Shown here piece by piece: positions 1 to 9,272 of a DNA stretch of 64,000 nt. The DNA lies in the NCBI GenBank assembly GCA_963742105.1, contig CAVUKN010000007.1, positions 2,218,271 to 2,282,270 of the forward strand, given 5' to 3'. Below the pieces are notes generated by a model. It was not told the origin of the DNA and did not search any database. It saw only the letters and a program-made list of their open reading frames with translations. Within the stretch, counting starts at the first letter, position 1; the number at the start of each line of letters is the position of its first letter. The translations under genes were made by a program, and so were the position numbers. The DNA comes from Gp6-AA40 sp963742105. Its GTDB lineage: Bacteria; Acidobacteriota; Vicinamibacteria; Vicinamibacterales; UBA2999.

Positions 1-258
1 CACGACGTGATCGTTCAGGACGCGCACGCCGCCGCTGGCAATCGCACCCATCGCGAGTTCGGGATGACCGGGTGCGCCCAGCTTGCGAACGACGAACACG
101 TCGAGCGGGGCGTCCAACGCGCGGGCCACTTCGAAGGCAACCGGCACGCCGCCTCTCGGTAGCCCGAGGACGACAACGTCGTTACGGTGTGCGTAGCGGG
201 CGAGTGCCGTTGCAAGCACGCGGCCTGCCGTCCGTCTGTCCGCATAGCGTTCAACCAT
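1..258 (-). CDS. Phosphoribosyltransferase, C-terminus cut off by window edge
   Basis: The 86 visible residues begin MVERYADRRTAGRVLATAL and continue through LGLPRGGVPVAFEVARAL, the early strand and loop typical of phosphoribosyltransferase-domain proteins that are often annotated as predicted phosphoribosyltransferases and sometimes fused to a hydrolase. The next strand, VFVVRKLGAPGHPELAMGAI, carries the conserved RKLG-PGHPE segment. The gene runs off the left edge, so the PRPP-binding loop is not visible. The ATG at 258 begins just where homology starts. The true substrate is unknown; purine or ribose salvage is only a family-level guess. Confidence 0.7.
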   Translation of the reverse strand, partial: MVERYADRRTAGRVLATALARYAHRNDVVVLGLPRGGVPVAFEVARALDAPLDVFVVRKLGAPGHPELAMGAIASGGVRVLNDHVV

Positions 259-340
259 CGTGCTCGTCCTCGACGCGCCAACCGGCGTTCGCGATCCTGC
301 GACCTGCGATCAGTCTAAGCCACGGCGGCGGTCGAGACAG

Positions 341-1642
341 CTACGCCGCGCGGGACGTCAGGCTGCGCGTCGAACGGCGGAGACGGTTCAGTGCTGCAGC
401 CTCGAGCTGGCGAGCGCGTTCACGGCTGACACCGAGCCGGTCGGCAATCTCCTGCAGCGTGTGCTCGCGCGCGCCTCCGAGCCCGAAGCGAAGTTTGAGC
501 ACGTGCCGATGGCGCGGACTCAATGACGCAAGCGCCTGCCTCGCCAGCCATCCGGTCTCGCGAGCCGCCAGCGATTCGTGCGGCGAGGTTGCGGCAGCGT
601 CCGCCACGAACTCACCGAGGACCACGTCCTCTCCGACCGGCAGGTCGAGAGACGTCAGAGGTGCCGATGAGCGAAGCGCGAGACTGACCTTTTCCGCCGG
701 AACGCCGGTGCGCGCCGCCAACTCGTCGATCGTCGGCTCCCGCGCCAGTTCCCGGCCCAGCGCCAGACGCGCTGCGGCGATCTGGTTCAGCGTGGTGACC
801 AGATGCGATGGCAGTCGGATCGTCCGGCCCGTGTCCGCGATCGCACGCGTGATCGCCTGGCGAATCCACCAGGTGGCATAGGTCGAGAACCGGAATCCGC
901 GGCGGTACTGAAATCGATCGACCGCCTTCATGAGACCGACGTTGCCGTCCTGCACCCGATCGAGCAACGAGACGTCCGTATACCGGTACCGCTTCGCAAT
1001 CGCCACCACGAGGCGCAGGTTCGCTTCGACGAGCCGGCGCTTCAGCCGCCCGAACTCCACCAAGGCATCGCGTACGGCGTCAACGGCGGCGGCGTCGCGC
1101 GACGCCGTGATGTCGGTCGCCAACGCTTCGATGAAAGCAGGTCGAAGCGGAATCGACGCGACGAGGTCCGTCAGTTCCGCGAGCAACCCCGCTCGATGTT
1201 GGAACACGTTGTCGCGAGTGCCCATGGAGGATCCTCGTTCGCCGGCCGGCCGGATGTCGCGGCCGCCCCGCCCAATCGCCATCCGCAACGCCGCCACGGC
1301 GCGACGCACGTCTGCCTCGCTCAACGACTCGCCGTCCGGCGACTGGAACATCTCCTCGAGCGCCGACGGATCGTTCAGCGACTGCTCGGCTGCGGCCATC
1401 ATCCGTTCTGCTGTTTCCGGAAGCGCCACGAGCGCGGCGGTAAGCGCGTGCTGGGCCGCCTCGATCTGACAGCAGAGTGTGCGCTCCTGATCCGGCGTCA
1501 GCAGCGGAACGCGCGCGATCTGCCGGAGGTATCCGGCGATCGAATCGTCGTGGTGCGCACCCCCATGTGCCGGCGATGCAGAGGCTGACAACTCCATCCG
1601 ATCGGTGATGGCCCGATTCGCATCAGCTGTGACCCTGGTCAT
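341..1642 (-). CDS. Primary-like (group 2) RNA polymerase sigma-70 factor
   Basis: This 433-residue protein has the sigma-70 regions in order. Region 1.2 (about residues 30-75) contains YLRQIARVPLLTPDQE. A nonconserved linker follows. Region 2 (about 205-280) contains LVEANLRLVVAIAKRY and FSTYATWWIRQAITRAI, the core-binding and -10 recognition helices. Region 3 follows RLPSHLV, and region 4 (about 370-425) contains LRFGLGG and LGVSRERARQLE, the -35 binding helix-turn-helix. The 2.1 motif reads LLDRVQDGNVGLMKAV instead of the usual LIQEGNIGLM, which suggests an alternative rather than housekeeping factor. A GAGGGGAG ribosome site lies just before the ATG at 1642. Stress or stationary-phase use is an inference. 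Confidence 0.88.
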   Translation of the reverse strand: MTRVTADANRAITDRMELSASASPAHGGAHHDDSIAGYLRQIARVPLLTPDQERTLCCQIEAAQHALTAALVALPETAERMMAAAEQSLNDPSALEEMFQSPDGESLSEADVRRAVAALRMAIGRGGRDIRPAGERGSSMGTRDNVFQHRAGLLAELTDLVASIPLRPAFIEALATDITASRDAAAVDAVRDALVEFGRLKRRLVEANLRLVVAIAKRYRYTDVSLLDRVQDGNVGLMKAVDRFQYRRGFRFSTYATWWIRQAITRAIADTGRTIRLPSHLVTTLNQIAAARLALGRELAREPTIDELAARTGVPAEKVSLALRSSAPLTSLDLPVGEDVVLGEFVADAAATSPHESLAARETGWLARQALASLSPRHRHVLKLRFGLGGAREHTLQEIADRLGVSRERARQLEAAALNRLRRSTRSLTSRAA

Positions 1643-1801
1643 GGCTCCCCTCGCTTATAGCAAGGGCAACGTGCGTACCTTGGCGAAAGGCACTGTTTTC
1701 TTGAAGTTTGCGATGGTCGGGTGCGCCGACAGCGGATTCTTCCCCCGTTCAGGGAAAACTCCGCCGGCGCACCTGACGCGGGAGCGACCGACGGCGACGC
1801 G

Positions 1802-3061
1802 TCAGCTGCCGCTGGGTTGCGGGTAGAAGTAGTCCGGCAGATCCTTCTTCGTCGCCCGGAGAATCTCGACGATCGCGCGACGATCGGACTCGGTCAGCCG
1901 TGAGTATCGAGGGCTGCCGTCAGCACCCGACAGCACATCCCAGAGTCGCGCGTAGATCTCGGCCTTCGCCGAATCCGGCAGGGCGTCGAACGACGCGTCG
2001 TAAATCAGGTAGCTGCACGGATATCGCATGAGGCGACCGCTGAGGCTCAGATCGCGCAGCGAGCGTCCGCGCGGATCGCGGATCCCACGCGCGGCAAATC
2101 CCTCGGCAAACCTCGTCGAACCAGCCACATGATCCGGCAGCGACGCCTCGTCCACGAACAGCATGTAGTCCACGAGTTCGGCCGCGGCGGCCGCCAGGGG
2201 ACGGCCCGCCTCGGTTCCCATGCGTGCCTCCCAGCCGATGCGAGTGATCAGATTGAGCATGTGCGACTGGTGCTCCAGCACAAGCAGCGCCACGATGTCA
2301 CTGTCTGGCGTCAGGTAGCCATCCATGTCGAAACGACCAGCCAGCGAGGCGAGGTGAGCCGTCTCGGCGGTTGCCATTGACGCGAGATCCGCCGGGTCGG
2401 TCACCACGGCGTTGCCAAGGTGGCGACCGGAATGATTGCCGGTGACATACCAGCCGCCCCATCGCAGGTCGAATGGCGTCCGATGGTCTGTCAGGTAGGC
2501 CGGCCCGTAGGCCGGCATGCCGTCCTTCTCGGGGAACACGCTGCCGACGAACATGCCGGGCACATACATCGTGGCTTCACTGGAATGGCACTGCACGCAG
2601 GCGTTGTTGCGCCGGAACTCGGTCGGGCCGGTGCCGGGCTGGGCGAGCGTGTAGAACACGGTGCCTTGCGTCTGATCGTGCACGGCGAATTCGAGCACCT
2701 CGCCGCCGCGCACCCAGCCGACGGCGACGTTGTCGTTGAAGTAGATCGCGCGCGGATTCCGCGGGCCGATGCGCGGTGCCTGAAAACTGGTCTTCGAGAA
2801 CACCAGGACCTGCGACTCCACGGGAACGCCGAGCGCACCCAGCACTGAGCGGAGGTATCCGTTCGTCGACTCGCCCGTGAGAGAGACGGTCCCGGCTTTG
2901 AGCCGCTCATTCAGCTGCGCGACCGGATCGGTCGTCGGCGCAGCCATGTAGTTGATGCTCGGGTGTGCACGCATCGCCGAGGGGCTGACCATCAACTGCG
3001 CGCTGAGCAACGAAGTCGACACCAGCCAGGTCGCGGTGGCTGCCAGCAGGATTGGTTTCAT
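1802..3061 (-). CDS. Secreted protein with one CXXCH haem-binding motif
   Basis: I start the 419-residue protein at the ATG at 3061, because a signal peptide (MKPILLAATATWLVSTSLLS, then AQ) begins there; an upstream in-frame ATG would add 15 residues ahead of it. A single CVQCH motif at about residues 155-159 could bind one c-type haem. Around it lie conserved-looking stretches such as RAIYFNDNVAVGWVRGG and PGMFVGSVFPEKDG. It resembles uncharacterised cytochrome-like secreted proteins of acidobacteria and related soil bacteria. Periplasmic electron transfer is possible, but no partner oxidase or dehydrogenase is adjacent. The gene stands alone on the minus strand. Confidence 0.72.
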   Translation of the reverse strand: MKPILLAATATWLVSTSLLSAQLMVSPSAMRAHPSINYMAAPTTDPVAQLNERLKAGTVSLTGESTNGYLRSVLGALGVPVESQVLVFSKTSFQAPRIGPRNPRAIYFNDNVAVGWVRGGEVLEFAVHDQTQGTVFYTLAQPGTGPTEFRRNNACVQCHSSEATMYVPGMFVGSVFPEKDGMPAYGPAYLTDHRTPFDLRWGGWYVTGNHSGRHLGNAVVTDPADLASMATAETAHLASLAGRFDMDGYLTPDSDIVALLVLEHQSHMLNLITRIGWEARMGTEAGRPLAAAAAELVDYMLFVDEASLPDHVAGSTRFAEGFAARGIRDPRGRSLRDLSLSGRLMRYPCSYLIYDASFDALPDSAKAEIYARLWDVLSGADGSPRYSRLTESDRRAIVEILRATKKDLPDYFYPQPSGS

Positions 3062-3187
3062 GATGTGTCTCGGAACGTCTTGAGCTTGCAGGCGACGGGG
3101 CTGCAAATCCGCCGCCGTGCCGATGACGCCGGGAAACGCGCTGCTGCCGACCCGCCGCGGGAGATCTTCCGCGACTCGCGCGGAAAA

Positions 3188-3955
3188 TCACGCAGCGACG
3201 ATGAGGAGCAGGGACGTCAGCGCGGAGACAGCGACCAGCGACCACCCCACCTTGCGAAGACGCGTGGCCGGTGGCGGAAACGCTGCCAATGCGGCGACGA
3301 AGAAGATGCCCGGCACGATGGCGGCGATGGTGAGCCAGGTGACGAGGCCGTCCGAGACGCCGAGCAGCGCCGCCAGGGTGCCGAAGCCGGCAATCGCGGC
3401 GGTCGCCGCACGGGTGCGGCGCACGGCGGAGTGATCACCCCCGGCTCGCGTCCGCAAGACGATTACCCGCACGGCGAGCGTGGCGAGCACGAACAGCAGC
3501 GCGAAAGCCACCGCGATCGCGGCGCCGATGTCGGCCCGTCCGGCACCGGCGCACAGCGGCAGCGCCGCCGCCGCGAACGCCACGGCGGCGCCGCTCTCGC
3601 CCAGAGACGTCTTTTCGTGCCCGTGAATGGCCGCATAGGCAACCCATGCCGCTGGCAGCGCCGGAACCAGGAAGGTCCATCGCAGGCCGGCTGGCGTCGC
3701 GTCGAGCGCGAGAATGGCGGTTGCCGTGCCAGCGACGAGCGCGCCGGTCAACCACCACCACGCACGTGGCGCGTCCGTCGTGCGTGCCCGGACGCCGCGG
3801 TAGCCGAGCAGGACGAGCATCGGCTCATGCGCCAGGAACAGCGCGACGGCCGCCGCTGCGACCAGCACGGACGCGTATGCCGGTCCGGCGACGATTAATG
3901 AGGTGACGAGCGGGAATCCCAGTTGGCCGTAGGCACCGTGCTCCTTGGGAAGCAT
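3188..3955 (-). CDS. YwiC-like multispanning membrane protein
   Basis: The N-terminus MLPKEHGAYGQLGFPLVTSL carries the PKEHGA motif typical of YwiC-like proteins. The rest of the 255 residues is a run of hydrophobic helices (about seven to eight predicted by eye) rich in Ala, Val and Leu. A second conserved-looking segment, HGHEKTSLGE, lies near residue 115. Members of this family are integral membrane proteins of unknown substrate; a link to nitrate or haem metabolism in Bacillus is only contextual. It lies 126 bp upstream of the CXXCH gene on the same strand, so joint expression is possible but not shown. Confidence 0.72.
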   Translation of the reverse strand: MLPKEHGAYGQLGFPLVTSLIVAGPAYASVLVAAAAVALFLAHEPMLVLLGYRGVRARTTDAPRAWWWLTGALVAGTATAILALDATPAGLRWTFLVPALPAAWVAYAAIHGHEKTSLGESGAAVAFAAAALPLCAGAGRADIGAAIAVAFALLFVLATLAVRVIVLRTRAGGDHSAVRRTRAATAAIAGFGTLAALLGVSDGLVTWLTIAAIVPGIFFVAALAAFPPPATRLRKVGWSLVAVSALTSLLLIVAA

Positions 3956-4151
3956 GCAGCAGTCCTCCGCCGAGACTGACGCGCGAACACCCGGCCGACT
4001 CGCTCAGCCGCGGGCTTGCCCAGACGCCGATCGCTGAGCCGCGTGACACACCTCGGATGGGCAACCCGCTGCAACGAGGCAGCCAGCGGACGCACGTCAG
4101 CCGTGAACGGAAAGCCTAGAGAAAACCGGGTTGCCGCGGAACGCGGCTGGA

Positions 4152-4427
4152 TCAGCTGCGAATTCTTTCGCGGTGACTGAGAATCTTTCCGCTCGCCGCG
4201 GCTTTGGCCGGTGGTCGGGAGATCTGGCGCCGGCGATCGGACGTGAACCGTTCGAGCATGTAACCGAGGGCCAACAGGTGTGTTTCCTCGGCGAGCTGGC
4301 TCTCGATCACCGCCCAGGGGTCCTGGCATTCGATGAGCCGGCGGCGAGCGCCGGGGCCGTCCACCATGAGTCCGTACGAGGAGCCATGGTCGCGAACTTC
4401 GATACGAACGGACTCGCCCCGCCGCAT
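4152..4427 (-). CDS. Small conserved protein of unknown function
   Basis: The ATG at 4427 gives 91 residues starting MRRGESVRIEVRDHGSSYGL, followed by a central GPGARRRLIECQDPWAVIESQ and a C-terminal LLALGYMLERF. The layout (a short beta hairpin, an alpha segment beginning with a D-x-A/I-x-E pattern, and a terminal G-[WY] motif) recurs in small uncharacterised acidobacterial proteins and in the gene at 55793 here. An upstream in-frame GTG could add about 20 residues including the TWLY segment. It lies divergent to, and just before, the large hydrolase gene. No enzymatic motif is seen. Confidence 0.5.
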   Translation of the reverse strand: MRRGESVRIEVRDHGSSYGLMVDGPGARRRLIECQDPWAVIESQLAEETHLLALGYMLERFTSDRRRQISRPPAKAAASGKILSHRERIRS

Positions 4428-4616
4428 GTACAGCCAGGTCGGAGCGGGTTGCGGGCCGGAGATCCAGGGCACGGGATCATTGTCGGCACCGGCCGCGCGC
4501 GGCGTTACCCCGTTTACACCTTTTCCCGATATTCTTGGCGCCCCTGCCAGCAACGAGCCGCGGCGCAGCCGCGTCTTGCCGAATCCGATGCCTCACGACG
4601 GAAGGAAGGGTGCAGC

Positions 4617-7600
4617 GTGCCAACCATCACCATTCAGGACCAGGACGGGAAAGAAGTCTTCACGACGGATCTGCAGGGCGGCGGCCTGGGCAAATACTTC
4701 AAGGCCGCCACATCGCTGCGGTCAGCCGTGTCGATCGCCAGGTCCTTTGGCAAGCCGCTGACCGATGTCGAAGGGGCACGCATCACCCAGCTCGCGCTGG
4801 ACAAAGACGTGCCGGTTGGCGCGCTCGGTGAACTGTCGATCGCCGGCGGGACGAAGTTTGCGATCGGCGTTCACACGGCCGGCAGCAAGCTCCTGTCGGA
4901 GTCCGACCTGCAGGCGCCGCTCACCGTACCGAACGGGACCACCTACACGTCGCTCACGGTGGAAGCATTGCTCAAGGCGGGACTTGCCGGCTCGACCGGC
5001 GTATTCGGGTTCGGGTTCAAGGCGGGAACGGCGGTGCGCTACGCGTATTGCCAACCCTTCGATACGGTGGCGCAGGCGCCAAGCCTGAAAGACGCGGTGG
5101 CGACGATGTTTCGTAGCGCCGTCTTCCCCGCCGACGTCGAGGATCTGGCCCGCCTGCCGGTCGGCGCGGTGGCGTCGGTCGCCGGCGATGGCGAAATCAC
5201 CTTCAGCGGCTCCGCCAGTCTGAGCTCGTCGGCGAATCTGCTGGCAACGCCCGGCCTGCCGGTGATCGGGACCGCGGCACTGGCGCAGGGCGTAACCGTT
5301 GGCGTCGACGCCTCGTGGACCGCGAGCGGCGAGTTCGAGCTGCGCGTCAGGAAGGCTGACGCATCCCGGCTGCAGATGTCCTTCTTCCGTCGAAGGGGGC
5401 GGGCGCTGCACATCTCCGCCAAAGCGACCGCAGGCGTGACCGCCACCGTCAAGGGACGCGAGCTGCTCGCCACCCTCATGACCGCCATCAGCAAGAATCC
5501 AGAGCCCGACCTCCTCACCCTCGTCAACGCGGGACTCGACGACGACACCATCGGGTCGATACAGAAAGCCATTGCCGGCAGCCTCGATCGATCCCTGACC
5601 CTTGCCGCGCAGCTGCAGGTGTCGGCGCTCGGCGAGAATGACGCACTCGCGGAGTACGACATCGAGCTCGCCGGTCTCGGCGACGCTGACCGATCCGCCT
5701 TGCAGGAGGCGCTGCACGGCCGCCTCGCCGCACTCGACGAGGTGGCCGATCGACCCGGAAGCCCAGTTCGCACCGTACGTCATGCCGTGCGCCAGCTCCG
5801 GCAACGCACCAGCGTGTGGCGGATCAACTGCCTGGGAATCCTCAATGTCGCCAGTTTCGTCGACCTGGTCCGCGAAGGCACGATCACGTTCGATCCAATC
5901 AGCGGTGCGTTGACAGCGGCCGACAAGGTCAGCGCGCGGCGCATCCGGGTCACGGAGCGGCCGCTCGAGAGCGATCCGCAGAAGCTCTCCCGCGTCATCC
6001 TCGAATCGCTGCTGGTCACGGCGGCGTACCGGGCCGGCCGCGCCATCGACGCGACCGTCTCGCTCACGGCGGAACAGGTCTACCTCGAACAGCACGGGCG
6101 GACGTCGCGCCACGATCTCGAAGATCACTACCGGGCGCTGATCGCATTGGGCCTGTGCAGCGCCGCCGAGCGGAACGAGCGACTCGGCATGCTGACCGAC
6201 TTCGGCAATTCGACGCTGACGATTCAGAATCGCTTCGACGCGGACGCCTGCGACGCGATGTTCATCGACGCGGACGGGCGCCCGCGCACCATCGGCGACT
6301 TCGAGCGCATCGCGCGCATGTCACTTGCCGCGTTGATGCCGTCGGACGATCCCATCCGCGCGTTCAGGCAGAAACCACTCACGTCAGATGCGCTGTGGGC
6401 CCGAATCCGGGACCTCGGTAGCGAGGACCTCGCCGTACTGCCGGACTCGATCCGTCACGACACCAGAATGCTCGCCCTGGTGCAGGGAGACATCGTGACC
6501 GTCAAATGGTGGGCGCGGGCGATGCACACCGCGGCGACGGCGCTCGTCGAGATGCGCACGTTCCTCGGTGCTCAGGAGGCATCGACGCTGTCGGCGAGCG
6601 AGAGCTTCCGGAAGAAGCGCGACGAACTGTCCCATGCGCTCGGCAGCGTGGTCGCCACCACGGAGGCCCGGTTCGACGATCCCTGGCATGTCATCGCGAT
6701 GGATGCGGCCGCCAACGGAAAGGGCATCCTCGAGGCGGTGATCATCTCGACCCAATTTGCCGCGCAGTACACCGACGTCGCCGTGCCGCAGGTGCCGACC
6801 CAGGCGCGTGCGGCCGCGCCGCGTTCACGCCCGGGGCTCGAATCCATCGGACCGGCAGGCAAGCCGCCCGACCGCGACTGGACGACCGAGGAGCGCGACC
6901 TGTTCAATCGCCACGTGGTCAACCTCCGCGGCGGGCTGCTGTCAACGGACGGCAGCTTCTCCTCGTCACTCGATCAGGTGCAGCAGATATTCCGCGCTCA
7001 CATTCCCGAGTACGTGCAGCGGCAAAAAGGAATGCTGCAGCCGCCGCGCGTGCTCTTCTTCGCCCACGGAGGCCTGAACGAAGAGCGCGAAGGGCTCCTG
7101 CCCGTGCTCGCCAGGCGTCGCTTCTGGGAACTGAACGGCATCTACCCGGTGTACTTCGTCTGGGAAACCGGGCTGCGCGAAACGCTCGCCGATCTCGTCC
7201 GCCAGGCCGTCCCGACACGCGCCGAGCGAGCGGCGCTGACGGACACGTCGATCGAGCAGGTGGCCCGTCCGGGCGGCAAAGTCGTCTGGGGACGCATGAA
7301 GACCTCGGCGGAACGGGCGGCGAAACCGGATGGCGGCTCAACGCTCGTGGCGAAGCTTGCGGGTGAGCTCTGGCAGCAGATGCGCGGCGAGATCGAGTAT
7401 CACGCCGTCGGCCACAGTGCCGGATCGATCTTCCACGCGTTCTTCCTGCCGCTCCTGGTGGCTCAGCACCCGGCGGGCGCGCCGCGCGTGGACGTACGCA
7501 CGCTGCATTTTCTGGCGCCAGCGATGACGACGGATTTGTTCGCGGCGCAGTTGAAGGCGCTCATCGGCAGCGGCAAACCGATCACGCGGTTCACGATCTA

Positions 7601-8009
7601 CACGATGCTGGACGACCTCGAGCGGAACGACCCCTCGCTGCGTCCGTACGGCAAATCGCTGCTCTACCTGGTGAGCCAGGCATTCGAGGACAAGGCGCCG
7701 ACACCCATTCTCGGGCTGCAGCGGGCGCTCAAGTCCGACCTGCCGCTCATCCGCTTCTTCGGGCTTGCCGGCACCGAGAAGGTGGCTGACGTCGCGTTCT
7801 CGAAGTCGCCGGAAGGCACGCCGCTCACGTCGCGCACCGAATCGACCACACACGGCGGCTTCGATAACGATGTGGCCACGATGACCAGCGTCCTGCGTCG
7901 CGTCCTCGACGTATCGGATGACGTGACCGTCGTCGATTATTTCGAAGACACGGTTCCGGGATTCGATCGGCCCGGCGTCGGCATCGCGCGCGTTTCCGCC
8001 GGAGTGTAG
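4617..8009 (+). CDS. Large protein with C-terminal alpha/beta-hydrolase domain
   Basis: The likely start is GTG at 4617, preceded by GGAAGGAAGG; the longer open frame upstream overlaps the divergent small gene and lacks protein-like composition. The product is 1130 residues. Residues 1 to about 800 match no family I recognise. From about residue 810 an alpha/beta-hydrolase is visible: an HGG oxyanion-type motif at 817-819 and a nucleophile elbow GHSAGS with Ser934. THGGFDND near residue 1080 could supply the catalytic His, but this is uncertain. No signal peptide or membrane span is evident, so it is probably cytoplasmic. Substrate unknown; a lipase, esterase or peptide hydrolase would fit equally. 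Confidence 0.7.
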   Translation: MPTITIQDQDGKEVFTTDLQGGGLGKYFKAATSLRSAVSIARSFGKPLTDVEGARITQLALDKDVPVGALGELSIAGGTKFAIGVHTAGSKLLSESDLQAPLTVPNGTTYTSLTVEALLKAGLAGSTGVFGFGFKAGTAVRYAYCQPFDTVAQAPSLKDAVATMFRSAVFPADVEDLARLPVGAVASVAGDGEITFSGSASLSSSANLLATPGLPVIGTAALAQGVTVGVDASWTASGEFELRVRKADASRLQMSFFRRRGRALHISAKATAGVTATVKGRELLATLMTAISKNPEPDLLTLVNAGLDDDTIGSIQKAIAGSLDRSLTLAAQLQVSALGENDALAEYDIELAGLGDADRSALQEALHGRLAALDEVADRPGSPVRTVRHAVRQLRQRTSVWRINCLGILNVASFVDLVREGTITFDPISGALTAADKVSARRIRVTERPLESDPQKLSRVILESLLVTAAYRAGRAIDATVSLTAEQVYLEQHGRTSRHDLEDHYRALIALGLCSAAERNERLGMLTDFGNSTLTIQNRFDADACDAMFIDADGRPRTIGDFERIARMSLAALMPSDDPIRAFRQKPLTSDALWARIRDLGSEDLAVLPDSIRHDTRMLALVQGDIVTVKWWARAMHTAATALVEMRTFLGAQEASTLSASESFRKKRDELSHALGSVVATTEARFDDPWHVIAMDAAANGKGILEAVIISTQFAAQYTDVAVPQVPTQARAAAPRSRPGLESIGPAGKPPDRDWTTEERDLFNRHVVNLRGGLLSTDGSFSSSLDQVQQIFRAHIPEYVQRQKGMLQPPRVLFFAHGGLNEEREGLLPVLARRRFWELNGIYPVYFVWETGLRETLADLVRQAVPTRAERAALTDTSIEQVARPGGKVVWGRMKTSAERAAKPDGGSTLVAKLAGELWQQMRGEIEYHAVGHSAGSIFHAFFLPLLVAQHPAGAPRVDVRTLHFLAPAMTTDLFAAQLKALIGSGKPITRFTIYTMLDDLERNDPSLRPYGKSLLYLVSQAFEDKAPTPILGLQRALKSDLPLIRFFGLAGTEKVADVAFSKSPEGTPLTSRTESTTHGGFDNDVATMTSVLRRVLDVSDDVTVVDYFEDTVPGFDRPGVGIARVSAGV

Positions 8010-8179
8010 ACAGGGTTTGTGCGGAACCGCCGCGGCCGCAGGGCGGAGGGTTCGCGAAGGGCGGGAAGGCCACTTGCCTTTCGCGCGGCGCGGAGCTGGG
8101 TTCGCACGCGCGCAAGTTCTTCGATTGCCACTCGTAACTGACGACGTGCCTGGCGGCTCTGTTGGATGAGATATCCCAT
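7937..8179 (-). CDS. Possible small basic helical protein, overlapping the hydrolase 3' end
   Basis: An open frame of 80 residues starts MGYLIQQSRQARRQLRVAIE and could form one amphipathic helix before a low-complexity basic tail. Its last 73 bp run antisense into the end of the hydrolase gene, and no clear ribosome site precedes the ATG. It may be fortuitous. It is listed because the stretch 8010-8301 holds no better candidate. Confidence 0.2.
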   Translation of the reverse strand: MGYLIQQSRQARRQLRVAIEELARVRTQLRAARKASGLPALREPSALRPRRFRTNPVYTPAETRAMPTPGRSNPGTVSSK

Positions 8180-8301
8180 CTCGGTCACGCACACCAGCTT
8201 GAGGCTCTACTGTTGTGTGTGCAACGTTTTGCCGGCAACATACCCGTGCCTTCGGCCCTGGGCCCGTCGCTCGTGACTCACCCGCTCGGCCGAGGGACCT
8301 G

Positions 8302-8979
8302 TCAGTTCGCGACGCGCAGGCATCGGTAGCCTGTGCCACACGAGTCCGCCGAACCGATCTCGATCTCCTTCATCCCTGCCAGCGTGTTGATGATCACCCG
8401 GCCATCTTCGCTGAGAACCAGGCGGTCCGTCGGGTTGCCGTTGTTCCCCATCGGCGTGGTCGCCAGATGCAGGCTCCCTGCGCGTGAGGTGCCCGTCTGG
8501 TCGCCGACACTGCGCGAGTAGATCAGCGCTGTGCGCCCGTTGCCACCACACCCGCTCCAGTAACCGTATTGGCCTGGTTCGCAGCGGGCGCCCCATGCCT
8601 GCCAGTACAGCCCTCCGAGGTAGGTGCCGCCAGGAACAGGTGCGGGTGACGCGTTGTAGTCCGCACCATCAGGTCCGGCGCGGCGCAGCACCAGGTCTGG
8701 CGCATCGCCGATGTCGCCGAGCACCAGGCTCCTGGCGTAGCACTTCGGTGTGCCGTCGGCGAGCGGATGGATCACGGCACTTTCGGTACTCGACTGCCGG
8801 CAGAAGAAATCCGGCGCGCCAGGCCACGCATCGGTCCTGCCGACGAGCAGTTGTCCCGTCAGCACGGTGCCCAGCTTGATCTCGGCGGTCGGAGGCACGA
8901 ACGGGCGAAGTGGATCCTGCTGCGCGTGAGCAGAGAACGACATGAACAGCACACCTGCGACCGATACGAACCGCTTCAT
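8302..8979 (-). CDS. Secreted protein of unknown function
   Basis: The ATG at 8979 opens a 225-residue protein with a signal peptide (MKRFVSVAGVLFMSFSAHAQ). The mature part has several cysteines and a C-terminal segment, RLVLSEDGRVIINTL, of the kind found at the ends of secreted or phage-tail-like beta proteins. The middle contains GGLYWQAWGARCEPGQYGYW, rich in Gly and aromatic residues. No catalytic motif is apparent. It is followed on the same strand by nothing obvious; the Gln/Gly-rich gene lies upstream. Extracellular or periplasmic location is inferred from the signal peptide only. Confidence 0.6.
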   Translation of the reverse strand: MKRFVSVAGVLFMSFSAHAQQDPLRPFVPPTAEIKLGTVLTGQLLVGRTDAWPGAPDFFCRQSSTESAVIHPLADGTPKCYARSLVLGDIGDAPDLVLRRAGPDGADYNASPAPVPGGTYLGGLYWQAWGARCEPGQYGYWSGCGGNGRTALIYSRSVGDQTGTSRAGSLHLATTPMGNNGNPTDRLVLSEDGRVIINTLAGMKEIEIGSADSCGTGYRCLRVAN

Positions 8980-9050
8980 CGATCTGACCTCACAATCGGC
9001 GCAGGCGAGGCAGCACACTGGGGGCGGGACTTCACCCGCCCCCACGGAGA

Positions 9051-9272
9051 CTAGCGATTCTGATCGCGGCCGCCGCCCTGCTGACCGGATCCCGGATTCT
9101 GCCCGCTGTTCCAGTCACGGTCTTTCTGCCGCTGCCCCGGCTGACCGCCCTGCTGACCGACGTTCTCCTGACCCTGGGTGCGGTCTCGATCGCCCTGATT
9201 ACCCTGCTGCTGGTTGCCCTGCTGCTGGTTGCCCTGCTGCCCCTGCCCCTGATTGCGATTGGTGTCAGTCAT
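9051..9272 (-). CDS. Gln/Gly/Asn-rich low-complexity protein
   Basis: This 73-residue protein is almost entirely Gln, Gly, Asn, Asp and Arg, with an imperfect GNQQQ repeat near the N-terminus and no hydrophobic core, so it is expected to be disordered. AAGGAG sits at good distance before the ATG at 9272, which argues for translation. Such proteins appear in stress-responsive or desiccation-type gene sets, but no specific family is recognised. The repeat tract is read through perfectly in frame, which would be unlikely in a spurious ORF. Confidence 0.55.
   Translation of the reverse strand: MTDTNRNQGQGQQGNQQQGNQQQGNQGDRDRTQGQENVGQQGGQPGQRQKDRDWNSGQNPGSGQQGGGRDQNR

Noticed and set aside
72..1588. 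Long plus-strand open frames opposite the sigma factor gene
   Set aside because: Arg/Ala-rich shadow translations of high-GC coding DNA; no start site or family, while the minus strand encodes a clear sigma-70 factor.
4131..4616. N-terminal extension of the large hydrolase to 4131
   Set aside because: It overlaps the divergent small gene, lacks protein-like character, and a ribosome site precedes the GTG at 4617.
4722..6128. 468-codon minus-strand frame inside the hydrolase gene
   Set aside because: Antisense shadow with Arg/Gly/Asp bias; no homologous motif seen.
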